From contig NZ_CP009220.1 in assembly GCF_001277995.1 (NCBI RefSeq), forward strand, positions 1,054,001 through 1,118,000: a DNA stretch of 64,000 nt. The letters are read 5' to 3'. Positions 7,011 through 15,068 of this stretch are shown in pieces. The position numbers and the translations under genes are program-made. Numbering within the stretch: position 1 is the first letter of the stretch; each line of letters starts with the position of its first letter. Source of the DNA: Corynebacterium deserti GIMN1.010 (GTDB lineage Bacteria > Actinomycetota > Actinomycetes > Mycobacteriales > Mycobacteriaceae). The notes under the pieces are model-generated. The model did not search any database and was not told the DNA's origin. It was given only the letters and a program-made list of their open reading frames with translations.

Positions 7011-8348
7011 ATGACCACTGCATTAGGAACGCGTGTTACGGCGCGTGATTTCGGCTACCGTCACGCCTCTCGCAAAAATCCAGCGCTTCAAGGCATCAAC
7101 TTTGACATCGCGCCGGGTGAACGGATTTTGCTCACCGGTGCGTCTGGCTCCGGAAAATCAACGCTGCTCGCCGCGCTGGCTGGGGTTCTCGGCGGCTCCG
7201 AGGAGGGTGAGGCGACAGGTCAATTGCTTTGCGACGCCACCTCCACCGGCCTTGTCCTCCAAGACCCCGATTCCCAGGTGATTGCCTCCAGAGTCGGCGA
7301 TGATGTGGCCTTCGGCTGCGAAAACTTCGGTGTGCCCCGTGAAGAGATCTGGCCACGCGTAGAAAAAGCACTCGAATTAGTTGGACTCAATCTGCCCCTG
7401 AACTATCCCACAAAGCATCTTTCCGGCGGCCAAAAGCAGCGCTTGGCGTTGGCAGGTGTTATCGCGATGGGAGCCCGGCTGATTTTGCTCGATGAACCCA
7501 CAGCCAATCTCGACCCCCAAGGCCAACGTGACGTCGTTGCCGCCGTTGATCGGGCGGTTAGAGAATCTGGTGCAACGCTCATTGTGGTGGAACATCGCCA
7601 TGAACTGTGGTTAGAGTCCATCGACCGCATCATTGACATCACGAGTGGCCGCGATGTTGCACCAAAAGAGTTGCCGGTCGTGGGGGAGTTGGGTGTGACG
7701 GAGGCGTCGACAAGCAATCCAATCCTGTGGGCTGACGATCTGTGCCCGGCATGGGGCGCTGCGCGGAGCTTTGTTGTGCCTGAGGGTGCATCGACGGTGA
7801 TTACCGGGCCAAATGGCGCGGGAAAGTCCACGTTGGCGCTAACGATTGGCGGACTGCTCGCGCCACGCAGTGGTCGGCTGGAACTATCAGATGCGTTGAA
7901 TCAGGGTTTGCGCACGCCTCCCCACAAGTGGCGTTCGGCGCAACTGGCCATGCGAATTGGCACGGTGTTTCAAGACCCCGAGCACCAGTTTGTTACCGGA
8001 ACTGTGCGCGATGAACTGGAAATCGGGCCAAAGGTGATGAAGGTAGACGCCGCCGAACGAGTGGAGGAACTACTTGATCGCCTGCGTCTTCGACATCTTG
8101 AACATGCCAATCCTTTTACGCTTAGTGGCGGCGAAAAGCGACGTCTGTCGGTGGCCACTGCCTTGGTTGCAGCCCCTAATTTGTTGGTGCTCGATGAGCC
8201 TACCTTTGGCCAAGATCCGGAAACGTTCTCCGAGCTCGTCACCATGCTTCGCGAGCTCACCCGCACCGGAGTAAGCATTGTGTCGGTGACTCATGACCCG
8301 GATTTCATTGCAGCGCTTGGCGACCACCACATCGAGGTGACCCCATGA
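7011..8348 (+). CDS. ykoD: ECF transporter double ATP-binding protein
   Basis: 445 aa with two ABC ATPase domains in tandem. Domain 1: Walker A GASGSGKST near residue 43, signature LSGGQKQRL, Walker B LILLDEPTANLD. Domain 2: Walker A GPNGAGKST near 270, signature LSGGEKRRLS, Walker B LLVLDEPTFGQD. Both catalytic sites look intact. This fused EcfA-EcfA' arrangement energises the YkoE/YkoC complex. Its end overlaps ykoC by four bases (ATGA), indicating translational coupling. Confidence 0.9.
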   Translation: MTTALGTRVTARDFGYRHASRKNPALQGINFDIAPGERILLTGASGSGKSTLLAALAGVLGGSEEGEATGQLLCDATSTGLVLQDPDSQVIASRVGDDVAFGCENFGVPREEIWPRVEKALELVGLNLPLNYPTKHLSGGQKQRLALAGVIAMGARLILLDEPTANLDPQGQRDVVAAVDRAVRESGATLIVVEHRHELWLESIDRIIDITSGRDVAPKELPVVGELGVTEASTSNPILWADDLCPAWGAARSFVVPEGASTVITGPNGAGKSTLALTIGGLLAPRSGRLELSDALNQGLRTPPHKWRSAQLAMRIGTVFQDPEHQFVTGTVRDELEIGPKVMKVDAAERVEELLDRLRLRHLEHANPFTLSGGEKRRLSVATALVAAPNLLVLDEPTFGQDPETFSELVTMLRELTRTGVSIVSVTHDPDFIAALGDHHIEVTP

Positions 8349-9100
8349 ATCTCTTAACCAACATCAACCCCGTCACCCGCATTATCGCGCTCATGGTCCT
8401 CACTACGCCGTTGTTGCTCAGCATCGATGTGGTTTCCGCCGCCATTGCATTGGCCGCCACTATCTTGTTGGCACCACTTGCTGGCGTGAGTTGGCCGATG
8501 CTCATCAAACGCGGATGGCCACTACTCATTATGGCACCCGTAGCTGCTATCTCGATGGCATTATACGGCAGGCCCGAAGGCACGGAATATTTTAGTTTTC
8601 TGCTTATTCACATCACGGATAACTCACTTGAGCTCGCACTTGCGATTGGTGTGCGAGTGTTGGCCGTCGGCATGCCTGTAGTCGTGCTCATCGCGCGCAT
8701 TGATCCCACTGATCTCGGTGATGGTCTTGCACAGATCCTCAAACTGCCCGAGCGGTTTGTCATCGGCGCTGTCGCAGGCAGTCGCCTCATGACACTATTT
8801 CGCGATGATTGGGCATCGATGTCCAGAGCGCGGCGGGCACGAGGAATTGCTGATCAGGGACGAATCCGTCACTTTTTAACCATGACTTTTGGGCTGCTGG
8901 TGCTCTCGATTCGGCGGGGATCAAAACTTTCCACGGCAATGGAAGCCCGCGGCTTTGGCCGGGAAACCAAGCGGACGTGGGCGAGGGAATCCACCATCGG
9001 CGTACACGACATAGCCCTGGTCGTGGTGTGCGCTGCGATTTCTGCGGTGGCGATCTTTGTTGCCATTCAGACCGGATACTTTAGGTTCTTGGGCACATGA
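8345..9100 (+). CDS. ykoC: ECF transporter permease (CbiQ/EcfT family)
   Basis: 251 aa with about five membrane helices. The cytoplasmic coupling region contains the two EcfT signature-type motifs, here ARRARGIADQ near residue 163 and AMEARGFGRE near residue 201 (consensus AxxARG), which contact the ATPase subunits. Starts within the last codons of ykoD and itself overlaps the downstream kinase gene by four bases. Works with YkoE and YkoD to import thiamine or its pyrimidine precursor. Confidence 0.88.
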   Translation: MNLLTNINPVTRIIALMVLTTPLLLSIDVVSAAIALAATILLAPLAGVSWPMLIKRGWPLLIMAPVAAISMALYGRPEGTEYFSFLLIHITDNSLELALAIGVRVLAVGMPVVVLIARIDPTDLGDGLAQILKLPERFVIGAVAGSRLMTLFRDDWASMSRARRARGIADQGRIRHFLTMTFGLLVLSIRRGSKLSTAMEARGFGRETKRTWARESTIGVHDIALVVVCAAISAVAIFVAIQTGYFRFLGT

Positions 9101-9603
9101 TCATCTTGATTGATGGGCAATCAGGGGCCGGAAAAACCACCTTGGCCGCCACCTTGTCGCAGATCACAGGTTTCCCTGTGGTACATCTGGATGATATCTA
9201 CCCCGGCTGGACTGGGCTTGCAGCTGCCTCTGACATGGTGGTACGTGACGTGTTGCATCCCACTCATCCTGGATATGTCTCCTGGGATTGGGAGAATGAT
9301 CGCCCAGGCCAATGGGTATCGCTGCGAGGTGGAAACATGATCGTGGAGGGAACTGGGGCAATAACGGAGGCGTCGAAAAGCGCTGCTTTAGCCCTTGGGC
9401 AACTAATTACGCTGCGGATCACGGGGCCGGAAAATGTGCGCAAAAAGCGCGCGTTGGCGCGCGATCCTTACTATGCACCCTTCTGGGAGATGTGGGCTGA
9501 ACAGGAAGAACGCCACTTTGCTGCAGGTGTAGAGGTTGATTATGAGATTGTGCTAGATTCGGGTGGAGCAGCGGGACGGCCCGTTGTTTCCAAAATCGCT
9601 TAA
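9097..9603 (+). CDS. P-loop kinase (uridine-kinase-like), fourth gene of the TPP operon
   Basis: 168 aa. Begins MIILIDGQSGAGKTT: a Walker A motif at residues 7-15, followed by HLDDIYPGW (the acidic LDDxY element seen in uridine/cytidine kinase-like nucleoside kinases) and a DPYYAPFWEMWAEQE segment resembling a lid. ATG overlaps the ykoC stop by four bases, so it is translationally coupled to the riboswitch-controlled transporter. This makes a salvage role in phosphorylating an imported pyrimidine/thiamine compound plausible, but the family contains many unassigned kinases and no substrate can be read from the sequence. Confidence 0.75.
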   Translation: MIILIDGQSGAGKTTLAATLSQITGFPVVHLDDIYPGWTGLAAASDMVVRDVLHPTHPGYVSWDWENDRPGQWVSLRGGNMIVEGTGAITEASKSAALALGQLITLRITGPENVRKKRALARDPYYAPFWEMWAEQEERHFAAGVEVDYEIVLDSGGAAGRPVVSKIA

Positions 9604-9646
9604 GGGGACGGCCCCGATCTGAGAAGAAAGTTTTGGTCCAGGTCTC

Positions 9647-10702
9647 ATGCCGTTTTCTTTGTTAACACCCATCGATTATGCGCGCGTTATTGTAGGTTGG
9701 CTTGCGGTTGTCGCGTTGCCACTAGCAAGCACGCTGCCTGCCGTTGTGCAGCTTGGCCTTATCATCGTCGTCATTTTGTTTTGTGCCTTCGGCGTGGTGA
9801 AGATGGCCGAGCGCCTCGCGCACATTTTGGGTGATCCCTTTGGTTCGCTCGTGCTTACGCTGTCGATTGTCATCATTGAGGTCATTTTGATCTCTGCCGT
9901 GATGCTTGGGCCAGGTGATTCCGCTACTACCGGACGTGATTCGGTGATGGCGGTGTCGATGATCATCATGGCGTTGGTGGTGGGATTGTGCCTGCTCATC
10001 GCGGGGCTACGCCACGGAAGTGTGCCACACAATCAAGTGGGTACGCCAACATACCTTGTGCTCATCACCATGTTTTCCGTCATGGCGTTTGCCGTGCCTG
10101 CGGTGATGGGGGAGTACAGTCAAGCGCAGGCTGTAGTCATCGCGGTGATGACAGCCCTGGTGTATTTATTTTTCCTGTGGCGACAAACCGGTGCGCAGGC
10201 AGGAGAGTTCCAAGAAGTTGAGGTTGCAGAGAAAGCTGACGACGCAGTACGGGGTGAAGTTCCATTTCGTGGGCTTGTCCTTATTGTCACAGTTCTCCCG
10301 ATTGTGATGTTGTCCCACGACATGGCAACGGTCATGGATGAGGTCCTGGGAAATCTAGGCGCGCCGGTGGCATTGGCTGGTTTGATCATCGCGAGCATCG
10401 TGTTCTTGCCAGAGACCATCACGTCGCTTAGGGCTGCGTGGTCGGGGGAAATCCAGCGCGTAAGCAACCTGGCTCATGGTGCACTCGTATCTACCGTGGG
10501 TCTGACCATTCCGTCTGTGTTGATTATCGGTGTACTCACTGGGCAAGAAGTTATGCTCGGTGAGACCCCCATCAATTTGCTATTGCTGGGCACCACGATC
10601 GCTATTACTGCTGTTGCCTTTAGTGGGAAGAAAGTCAGTGCCGTACACGGCGCGGTGCTGTTCATGGCGTTCGTCGTTTATCTCATGAGCATGTTTGGGT
10701 AG
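9647..10702 (+). CDS. chaA: Ca2+(Na+)/H+ antiporter, ChaA type
   Basis: 351 aa with about ten to eleven predicted helices. Two acidic repeat motifs of the calcium/cation antiporter (CaCA) superfamily are visible: SIVIIEVILISAVML near residue 70-90 and SIVFLPETITSLRAAW near 250, the second with the conserved glutamate followed by T/S. Family members exchange Ca2+, Na+ or K+ for protons at alkaline pH. It is the next gene after the ykoC-linked kinase with 43 bases between, and its end overlaps the following PIG-L gene by eight bases if the TTG start is used. Confidence 0.85.
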   Translation: MPFSLLTPIDYARVIVGWLAVVALPLASTLPAVVQLGLIIVVILFCAFGVVKMAERLAHILGDPFGSLVLTLSIVIIEVILISAVMLGPGDSATTGRDSVMAVSMIIMALVVGLCLLIAGLRHGSVPHNQVGTPTYLVLITMFSVMAFAVPAVMGEYSQAQAVVIAVMTALVYLFFLWRQTGAQAGEFQEVEVAEKADDAVRGEVPFRGLVLIVTVLPIVMLSHDMATVMDEVLGNLGAPVALAGLIIASIVFLPETITSLRAAWSGEIQRVSNLAHGALVSTVGLTIPSVLIIGVLTGQEVMLGETPINLLLLGTTIAITAVAFSGKKVSAVHGAVLFMAFVVYLMSMFG

Positions 10703-11420
10703 CCTGGGCGGCATCAATGCACCTGTAGAAAACCTCAATTGGCACCAGTGGGATCGCGTTTTAGTTGTTGTCGCCCACCCCGATGACCCAGAATATGGGC
10801 TTTCCGTGGCTGTTAAAGAGTGGACTCACGCTGGCGTAGAAGTCTCCTACTTGCTGCTCACCCACGGAGAAGCCGGAATCCAGGGAATGGATCCATCAAT
10901 TACTGGCCCGCTTCGGGCCGCTGAACAACAAGCGGCATGCGATCAGGTGGGCGTAACTAACCTGACCATCCTTCATCACCCTGATTCCATGCTGGTGTAT
11001 GGCCTAAACCTGCGCAAAGACATCGCTCGGGTGATTCGTGTGCGTACACCCAACGCCGTGGTGGTAGCGAACTTTGAGGTGGAAGCCTACGGTGGCCTCA
11101 ACCAAGCAGATCATCGTGTCGCCGGCTTGGCAGGTGTTGATGCTGTCCGCGATGCGGCGAACCCATGGGCGCAACCAGAGTTGTTGGCGGCGGGGCTGGA
11201 ACCATGGGGCGCTGATACGATTTTGATTGCAGGACACCCTAATCCAACGCATGAGATGCCGGTGAGCAAGGAATCCGTGGATGCCGGTGTGTCATCGCTG
11301 CAGGCTCATAAGGAATATTTGGCAGCCCTGCCGGATCATCCCAAGCCTGAGGTGTTTATTCCAGAGGCTCTTAAAACCGATGTCGGTTACGCCGTGACCT
11401 TCCGAGTCTTTGGCAGATAG
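10695..11420 (+). CDS. PIG-L family zinc deacetylase (LmbE-like)
   Basis: 241 aa. The zinc motif appears as VVAHPDDPEYG near residues 24-34 (consensus AHPDDxE), with a further His in QADHRVAGLAGVDAV near residue 140 corresponding to the HxDH motif and AGHPNPTHEM later. These are features of LmbE/PIG-L N-acetylglucosaminyl deacetylases, the same superfamily as MshB later in the window. Compared with MshB the first motif ends in PEYG instead of EA, so substrate may differ. The TTG at 10695 is the only start candidate leaving the N-terminus intact; it overlaps chaA by eight bases. Confidence 0.72.
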   Translation: MGSLGGINAPVENLNWHQWDRVLVVVAHPDDPEYGLSVAVKEWTHAGVEVSYLLLTHGEAGIQGMDPSITGPLRAAEQQAACDQVGVTNLTILHHPDSMLVYGLNLRKDIARVIRVRTPNAVVVANFEVEAYGGLNQADHRVAGLAGVDAVRDAANPWAQPELLAAGLEPWGADTILIAGHPNPTHEMPVSKESVDAGVSSLQAHKEYLAALPDHPKPEVFIPEALKTDVGYAVTFRVFGR

Positions 11421-12100
11421 GGCACTTCTAGCTTTTGGATTGCCCACGCCCAGATTGACCACGCGAGAAAGAGTATGAGGGCTTCCACCACGATATAGAA
11501 CGGCCAACCGCCGAAGACATCGAGGAGTGACGATGATTCTGGCTCCCTGGAAAGGTAGCCGTAGTTGGAGCCAAGGGTCTCATTGACCACCAAACACATA
11601 AGGCCCCACGCCACCGAGATGATAATCGACATCACGACGCCGCCAAAACCGAGCTTCTCCCCAAAACTGAACACTAAAACTAATGCTGCGACAAACACCG
11701 CAATGTGCAGGAGCCAATACATGACAAATTCCAACCACGGAACCTGCATGTAGTGAACGTCAGGGAAGATAAGCGACATTAAGTTGATGGTGGTGCCCCA
11801 CAAAATGGTGACAGCAACCGCCCACTTTGCCCTAGTAATCAACGCAATCGCTGCAATGACGCGCAACGCATCGGAAAAGTGCAGCGGCCACGATTGCTCG
11901 ATGGTGTAGTTGCCGGGAAGAAAACCCCACGCGGTCCAGAAAATCATCGCAGCAAGAAGCAGCCAGCCAAAAGCAGGGGCCGCATTGAAACGCCGAAAAG
12001 CTGGGACCGATACAACCGATGTCACAACAGTGAGCACCAGCATGGAGATGTGCTCGACTCCATATTGCGGCATGTAGCCGAGCGCTGAACTACTTTCCAT
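11387..12100 (-). CDS. YwaF/TIGR02206-family integral membrane protein
   Basis: 237 aa with about six to seven hydrophobic segments. The sequence contains the family-like patterns PGNYTIEQSWPLHFSDALRVIA and YMQVPWLEFVMYWLLHIAVFVAALVL typical of the TIGR02206 conserved membrane proteins, whose role is unknown. It overlaps the 3' end of the PIG-L gene on the other strand by 34 bases. It starts seven bases after the UvrA-like gene's stop and is therefore probably its operon partner. Confidence 0.7.
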   Translation of the reverse strand: MESSSALGYMPQYGVEHISMLVLTVVTSVVSVPAFRRFNAAPAFGWLLLAAMIFWTAWGFLPGNYTIEQSWPLHFSDALRVIAAIALITRAKWAVAVTILWGTTINLMSLIFPDVHYMQVPWLEFVMYWLLHIAVFVAALVLVFSFGEKLGFGGVVMSIIISVAWGLMCLVVNETLGSNYGYLSREPESSSLLDVFGGWPFYIVVEALILFLAWSIWAWAIQKLEVPYLPKTRKVTA

Positions 12101-12106
12101 AAGAAA

Positions 12107-14449
12107 CTAATTTACATAATCTTTAAGGTGTCGTCCTGTTGGAGTATCGGCGTTGATGAGGTCAGCGGGGGTGCCTTCAAATACGATTTTGCCACCGTCA
12201 GAACCAGCGCCTGGGCCTACATCGATCACATGATCTGCATGGGCGAGAACGCCGAGGTGATGCTCGATGACGATGACGGACCTGCCGTCATCTACAAGCG
12301 CGTCAAAAAGGTCGAGCAGCGTCTTCACATCGGCCAGGTGAAGACCAGTGGTGGGTTCATCTAAAATAAAGGTGGTGGCCTTGTCTGCCATGTGTGTGGC
12401 GAGCTTCAGGCGCTGGCGTTCACCGCCGGACAGCGTGGTCAGCGGCTGGCCGAGAGTGATGTAGCCAAGACCGACGTCAACAAGCCTTTTGGCAATCTTT
12501 GCAGCAGGAAGCACCTTGGATTCTTTGCCAGAGAAAAACGCATAGGCTTTTTCTGCAGATAGTCCCAGCACCTCTGCGATGTCTTTTCCACCAAAGTGGT
12601 AGTCCAGCACTGCTTGGTCGAAACGCTTGCCCTCACACACTTCGCACGGTGAGGACACACCCGCCATCATTCCCAAATCCACATAGACTGAGCCCGCGCC
12701 CTTGCAGTTTGGGCAAGCACCTTCGGAGTTGGGGGAGAACAACGCAGGTTTGACATCATTGGCCTTGGCAAACGCCTTACGAATGGAATCCAACATGCCC
12801 GTGTAGGTAGCCGGGTTGGAGCGATTCGAGCCATAAATCGCGGATTGATCCACAAACACCACGGACTCATCGCGCGGAATCTCACGAATCAACGAGGACT
12901 TACCCGAGCCTGCCACACCAGAAATTGCCGTCAACACACCCAATGGAATGTCGACATCGACGTTTTGCAGATTGTTTCGATTGGCTCCTCGGATCTCAAG
13001 CGCGCCCTTCGGGGCACGCACAGACGACTTCAACGACGCCCGGTCATTAAAGTGCCGGCCCGTCACGGTGTCACTGTTTTTAAGCTTGTCGACGTCTCCC
13101 TCGAACTGGATTTCGCCACCCGCTGAACCAGCCCCTGGACCCAAATCAACCACATGATCCGCAATAGCAATGGTTTCTGGCTTATGTTCAACGACCAGCA
13201 CTGTATTTCCTTTGTCACGAAGATCAAGCAGCAATTTGTTCATGCGCTCAATGTCGTAGGCATGCAAGCCTGCAGTGGGTTCATCGAAAACATAGGTGAC
13301 ATCCGTCAAAGCTGAGCCAAGGTGACGAATCATCTTCGTACGCTGGGCCTCACCTCCGGACAACGTTCCAGCAGGTCGATCCAATTGAATATAGCCAAGG
13401 CCGATCTCAACGAAATTATCCAAGGTGTCCGTCAACGCAGTTAGAAGCGGAGCAACAGAAGGAGCCTTTACAGTCTTAATCCACGTCGCAAGGTCGCGCA
13501 CCTCCATTGAGCACAACTCCGCGATGTTTTTGCCGTTGATCTTGGACTCCAACGCATGCGGAGCCAACCTCGTTCCACCACACGCAGGACACGGGACGAA
13601 AGTCACCGCGCGATCAACAAACGCACGAATGTGCTTTTGCATGCCCTCGCGGTCCTTGTTCAACATCGACTTTTGGATACGCGGAATTAGACCCTCATAC
13701 GTCATGTTGATGCCCGCGATCTTCATCTTGGTGGGCTCAAGGTAGAGGAAGTTTTCGCGCTCTTGTTCAGAGAAATCCTTGATCGGCTTCGCTGGATCAA
13801 ACAGCCCCGACTCGGTGTACATACGGTAGTTCCAACCACCTGGGGTGTAGCCGGGGATGGTCAAAGCACCGTCGTTGAGGGACACGTTGACGTCGAAAAG
13901 CTCTGTGAGGTCAATATCTGAGGCCCTGCCCATGCCCTCGCATGCTGGACACATGCCACCCGTGCGTTTGAAGGTGGCCTTTTCCTTTTTGGCTTTGCCG
14001 CCTTTTTCCACCGTGATCGCGCCAGCCGCAGACACCGACGGCACGTTGAAGGAATACGCGCCGGGACCACCCGCATTGGGCTCTGCGATGCGGGAGAATA
14101 AAATGCGCAGCATTACCGTCGCATCCGTTGCCGTGCCCACGGTGGAGCGCGGATTTGCGCCCATTTGCTCCTGATCCACGATGATGGCGGTGGTGATGCC
14201 TGCCAGATGATCTACATCGGGGCGAGCCATCGACGGCATAAATCCTTGCACAAACGTGCTGTAAGTTTCGTTGATCAAACGGCGTGATTCCGCAGCAATC
14301 GTGCCGAAAACGAGGGAGGATTTACCCGATCCTGAGACTCCAGTGAATACCGTAAGACGCCTTTTGGGAATGCTTAGTGACACATTTTTGAGGTTGTTTT
14401 CATTCGCTCCATGGACTGTGATCAAGTCGTGGGAATCTGCTTTATGCAC
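12107..14449 (-). CDS. UvrA-like ABC ATPase paralogue (class II/DrrC-like)
   Basis: 780 aa, shorter than the roughly 950 aa of canonical UvrA. Two ABC modules are present: Walker A GVSGSGKSS near residue 38 and GVAGSGKSS near residue 515; signatures LSGGEAQR and LSGGERQR; Walker B YVFDEPTAGLH and FILDEPTTGLH. Zinc-finger CxxC pairs occur (MCPACEG, PCPACGG, ACPNCKG, PCEVCEG). The shortening is in the region between the first Walker A and signature, where the UvrB-binding domain of canonical UvrA lies, as in UvrA2/DrrC proteins linked to drug or damage tolerance rather than standard UvrABC repair. Confidence 0.85.
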   Translation of the reverse strand: MHKADSHDLITVHGANENNLKNVSLSIPKRRLTVFTGVSGSGKSSLVFGTIAAESRRLINETYSTFVQGFMPSMARPDVDHLAGITTAIIVDQEQMGANPRSTVGTATDATVMLRILFSRIAEPNAGGPGAYSFNVPSVSAAGAITVEKGGKAKKEKATFKRTGGMCPACEGMGRASDIDLTELFDVNVSLNDGALTIPGYTPGGWNYRMYTESGLFDPAKPIKDFSEQERENFLYLEPTKMKIAGINMTYEGLIPRIQKSMLNKDREGMQKHIRAFVDRAVTFVPCPACGGTRLAPHALESKINGKNIAELCSMEVRDLATWIKTVKAPSVAPLLTALTDTLDNFVEIGLGYIQLDRPAGTLSGGEAQRTKMIRHLGSALTDVTYVFDEPTAGLHAYDIERMNKLLLDLRDKGNTVLVVEHKPETIAIADHVVDLGPGAGSAGGEIQFEGDVDKLKNSDTVTGRHFNDRASLKSSVRAPKGALEIRGANRNNLQNVDVDIPLGVLTAISGVAGSGKSSLIREIPRDESVVFVDQSAIYGSNRSNPATYTGMLDSIRKAFAKANDVKPALFSPNSEGACPNCKGAGSVYVDLGMMAGVSSPCEVCEGKRFDQAVLDYHFGGKDIAEVLGLSAEKAYAFFSGKESKVLPAAKIAKRLVDVGLGYITLGQPLTTLSGGERQRLKLATHMADKATTFILDEPTTGLHLADVKTLLDLFDALVDDGRSVIVIEHHLGVLAHADHVIDVGPGAGSDGGKIVFEGTPADLINADTPTGRHLKDYVN

Positions 14450-14513
14450 GCACTACATCCTACAGTTTCCTTGCGACACACCCTGTCGCAGCGAATTTGC
14501 CTAGTATGGTGCC

Positions 14514-15011
14514 ATGGCTAAAACACATTTTAAAGGTACTGAAACCGACACTTCTGGAAACCTGCCTCAGGTAGGCGACACCCTGGCAGACTTTACCCTG
14601 GTCACCACCGATCTTTCTGAGGTCTCCTCTGCAGACGTCAAGGGCCGCAACGTGGTCCTCAACATCTTCCCATCCGTTGACACCGATGTCTGCGCAGCAT
14701 CTGTTCGCAAGTTCAACGAAGAAGCAGCAGCCCTGGACAACACCACCGTCATCTGTGTCTCCAAGGATCTGCCTTTCGCACTCGGCCGTTTCTGCTCCGC
14801 TGAGGGCATCGAAAACGTCACCGCAGCGTCTGCATTCCGCTCTTCCTTCGGTGAGGACAACGGCTTGGTTTTGGAAGGCTCCCCACTGAAGGGCCTTTTG
14901 GCGCGTACCGTCATCGTTGTTGATGCTGATGGCAAGGTTGTCTACACCCAGCTTGTTGATGAAATCACCACCGAGCCTGATTACGAAGCAGCACTGGCTT
15001 CATTGAAGTAA
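14514..15011 (+). CDS. tpx: Thiol peroxidase, atypical 2-Cys peroxiredoxin
   Basis: 165 aa, the usual Tpx length. The peroxidatic cysteine lies in [17 protein letters not shown] (VDTxVC motif, about residue 60) and the resolving cysteine in [12 protein letters not shown] about 34 residues later, as expected for Tpx. The family reduces H2O2 and alkyl hydroperoxides using thioredoxin. Monocistronic: it is divergent from the UvrA-like gene and followed by a strong terminator. A TAGTAT element just before the start codon may be its -10. Confidence 0.93.
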   Translation: MAKTHFKGTETDTSGNLPQVGDTLADFTLVTTDLSEVSSADVKGRNVVLNIFPSVDTDVCAASVRKFNEEAAALDNTTVICVSKDLPFALGRFCSAEGIENVTAASAFRSSFGEDNGLVLEGSPLKGLLARTVIVVDADGKVVYTQLVDEITTEPDYEAALASLK

Positions 15012-15027
15012 GACAAACGCAAAAATT

Positions 15028-15058
15028 AAGGAGGAGGGACTATCCCTCCTCCTTTTTT
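15028..15058. terminator. Bidirectional terminator after tpx
   Basis: A 12-bp perfect stem (15028-15039 with 15043-15054), three-base loop, followed by a T run; on the other strand it is also followed by T-rich sequence, serving the convergent gene ending at 15069. Confidence 0.9.
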
Positions 15059-15068
15059 CTTTGTGCCA

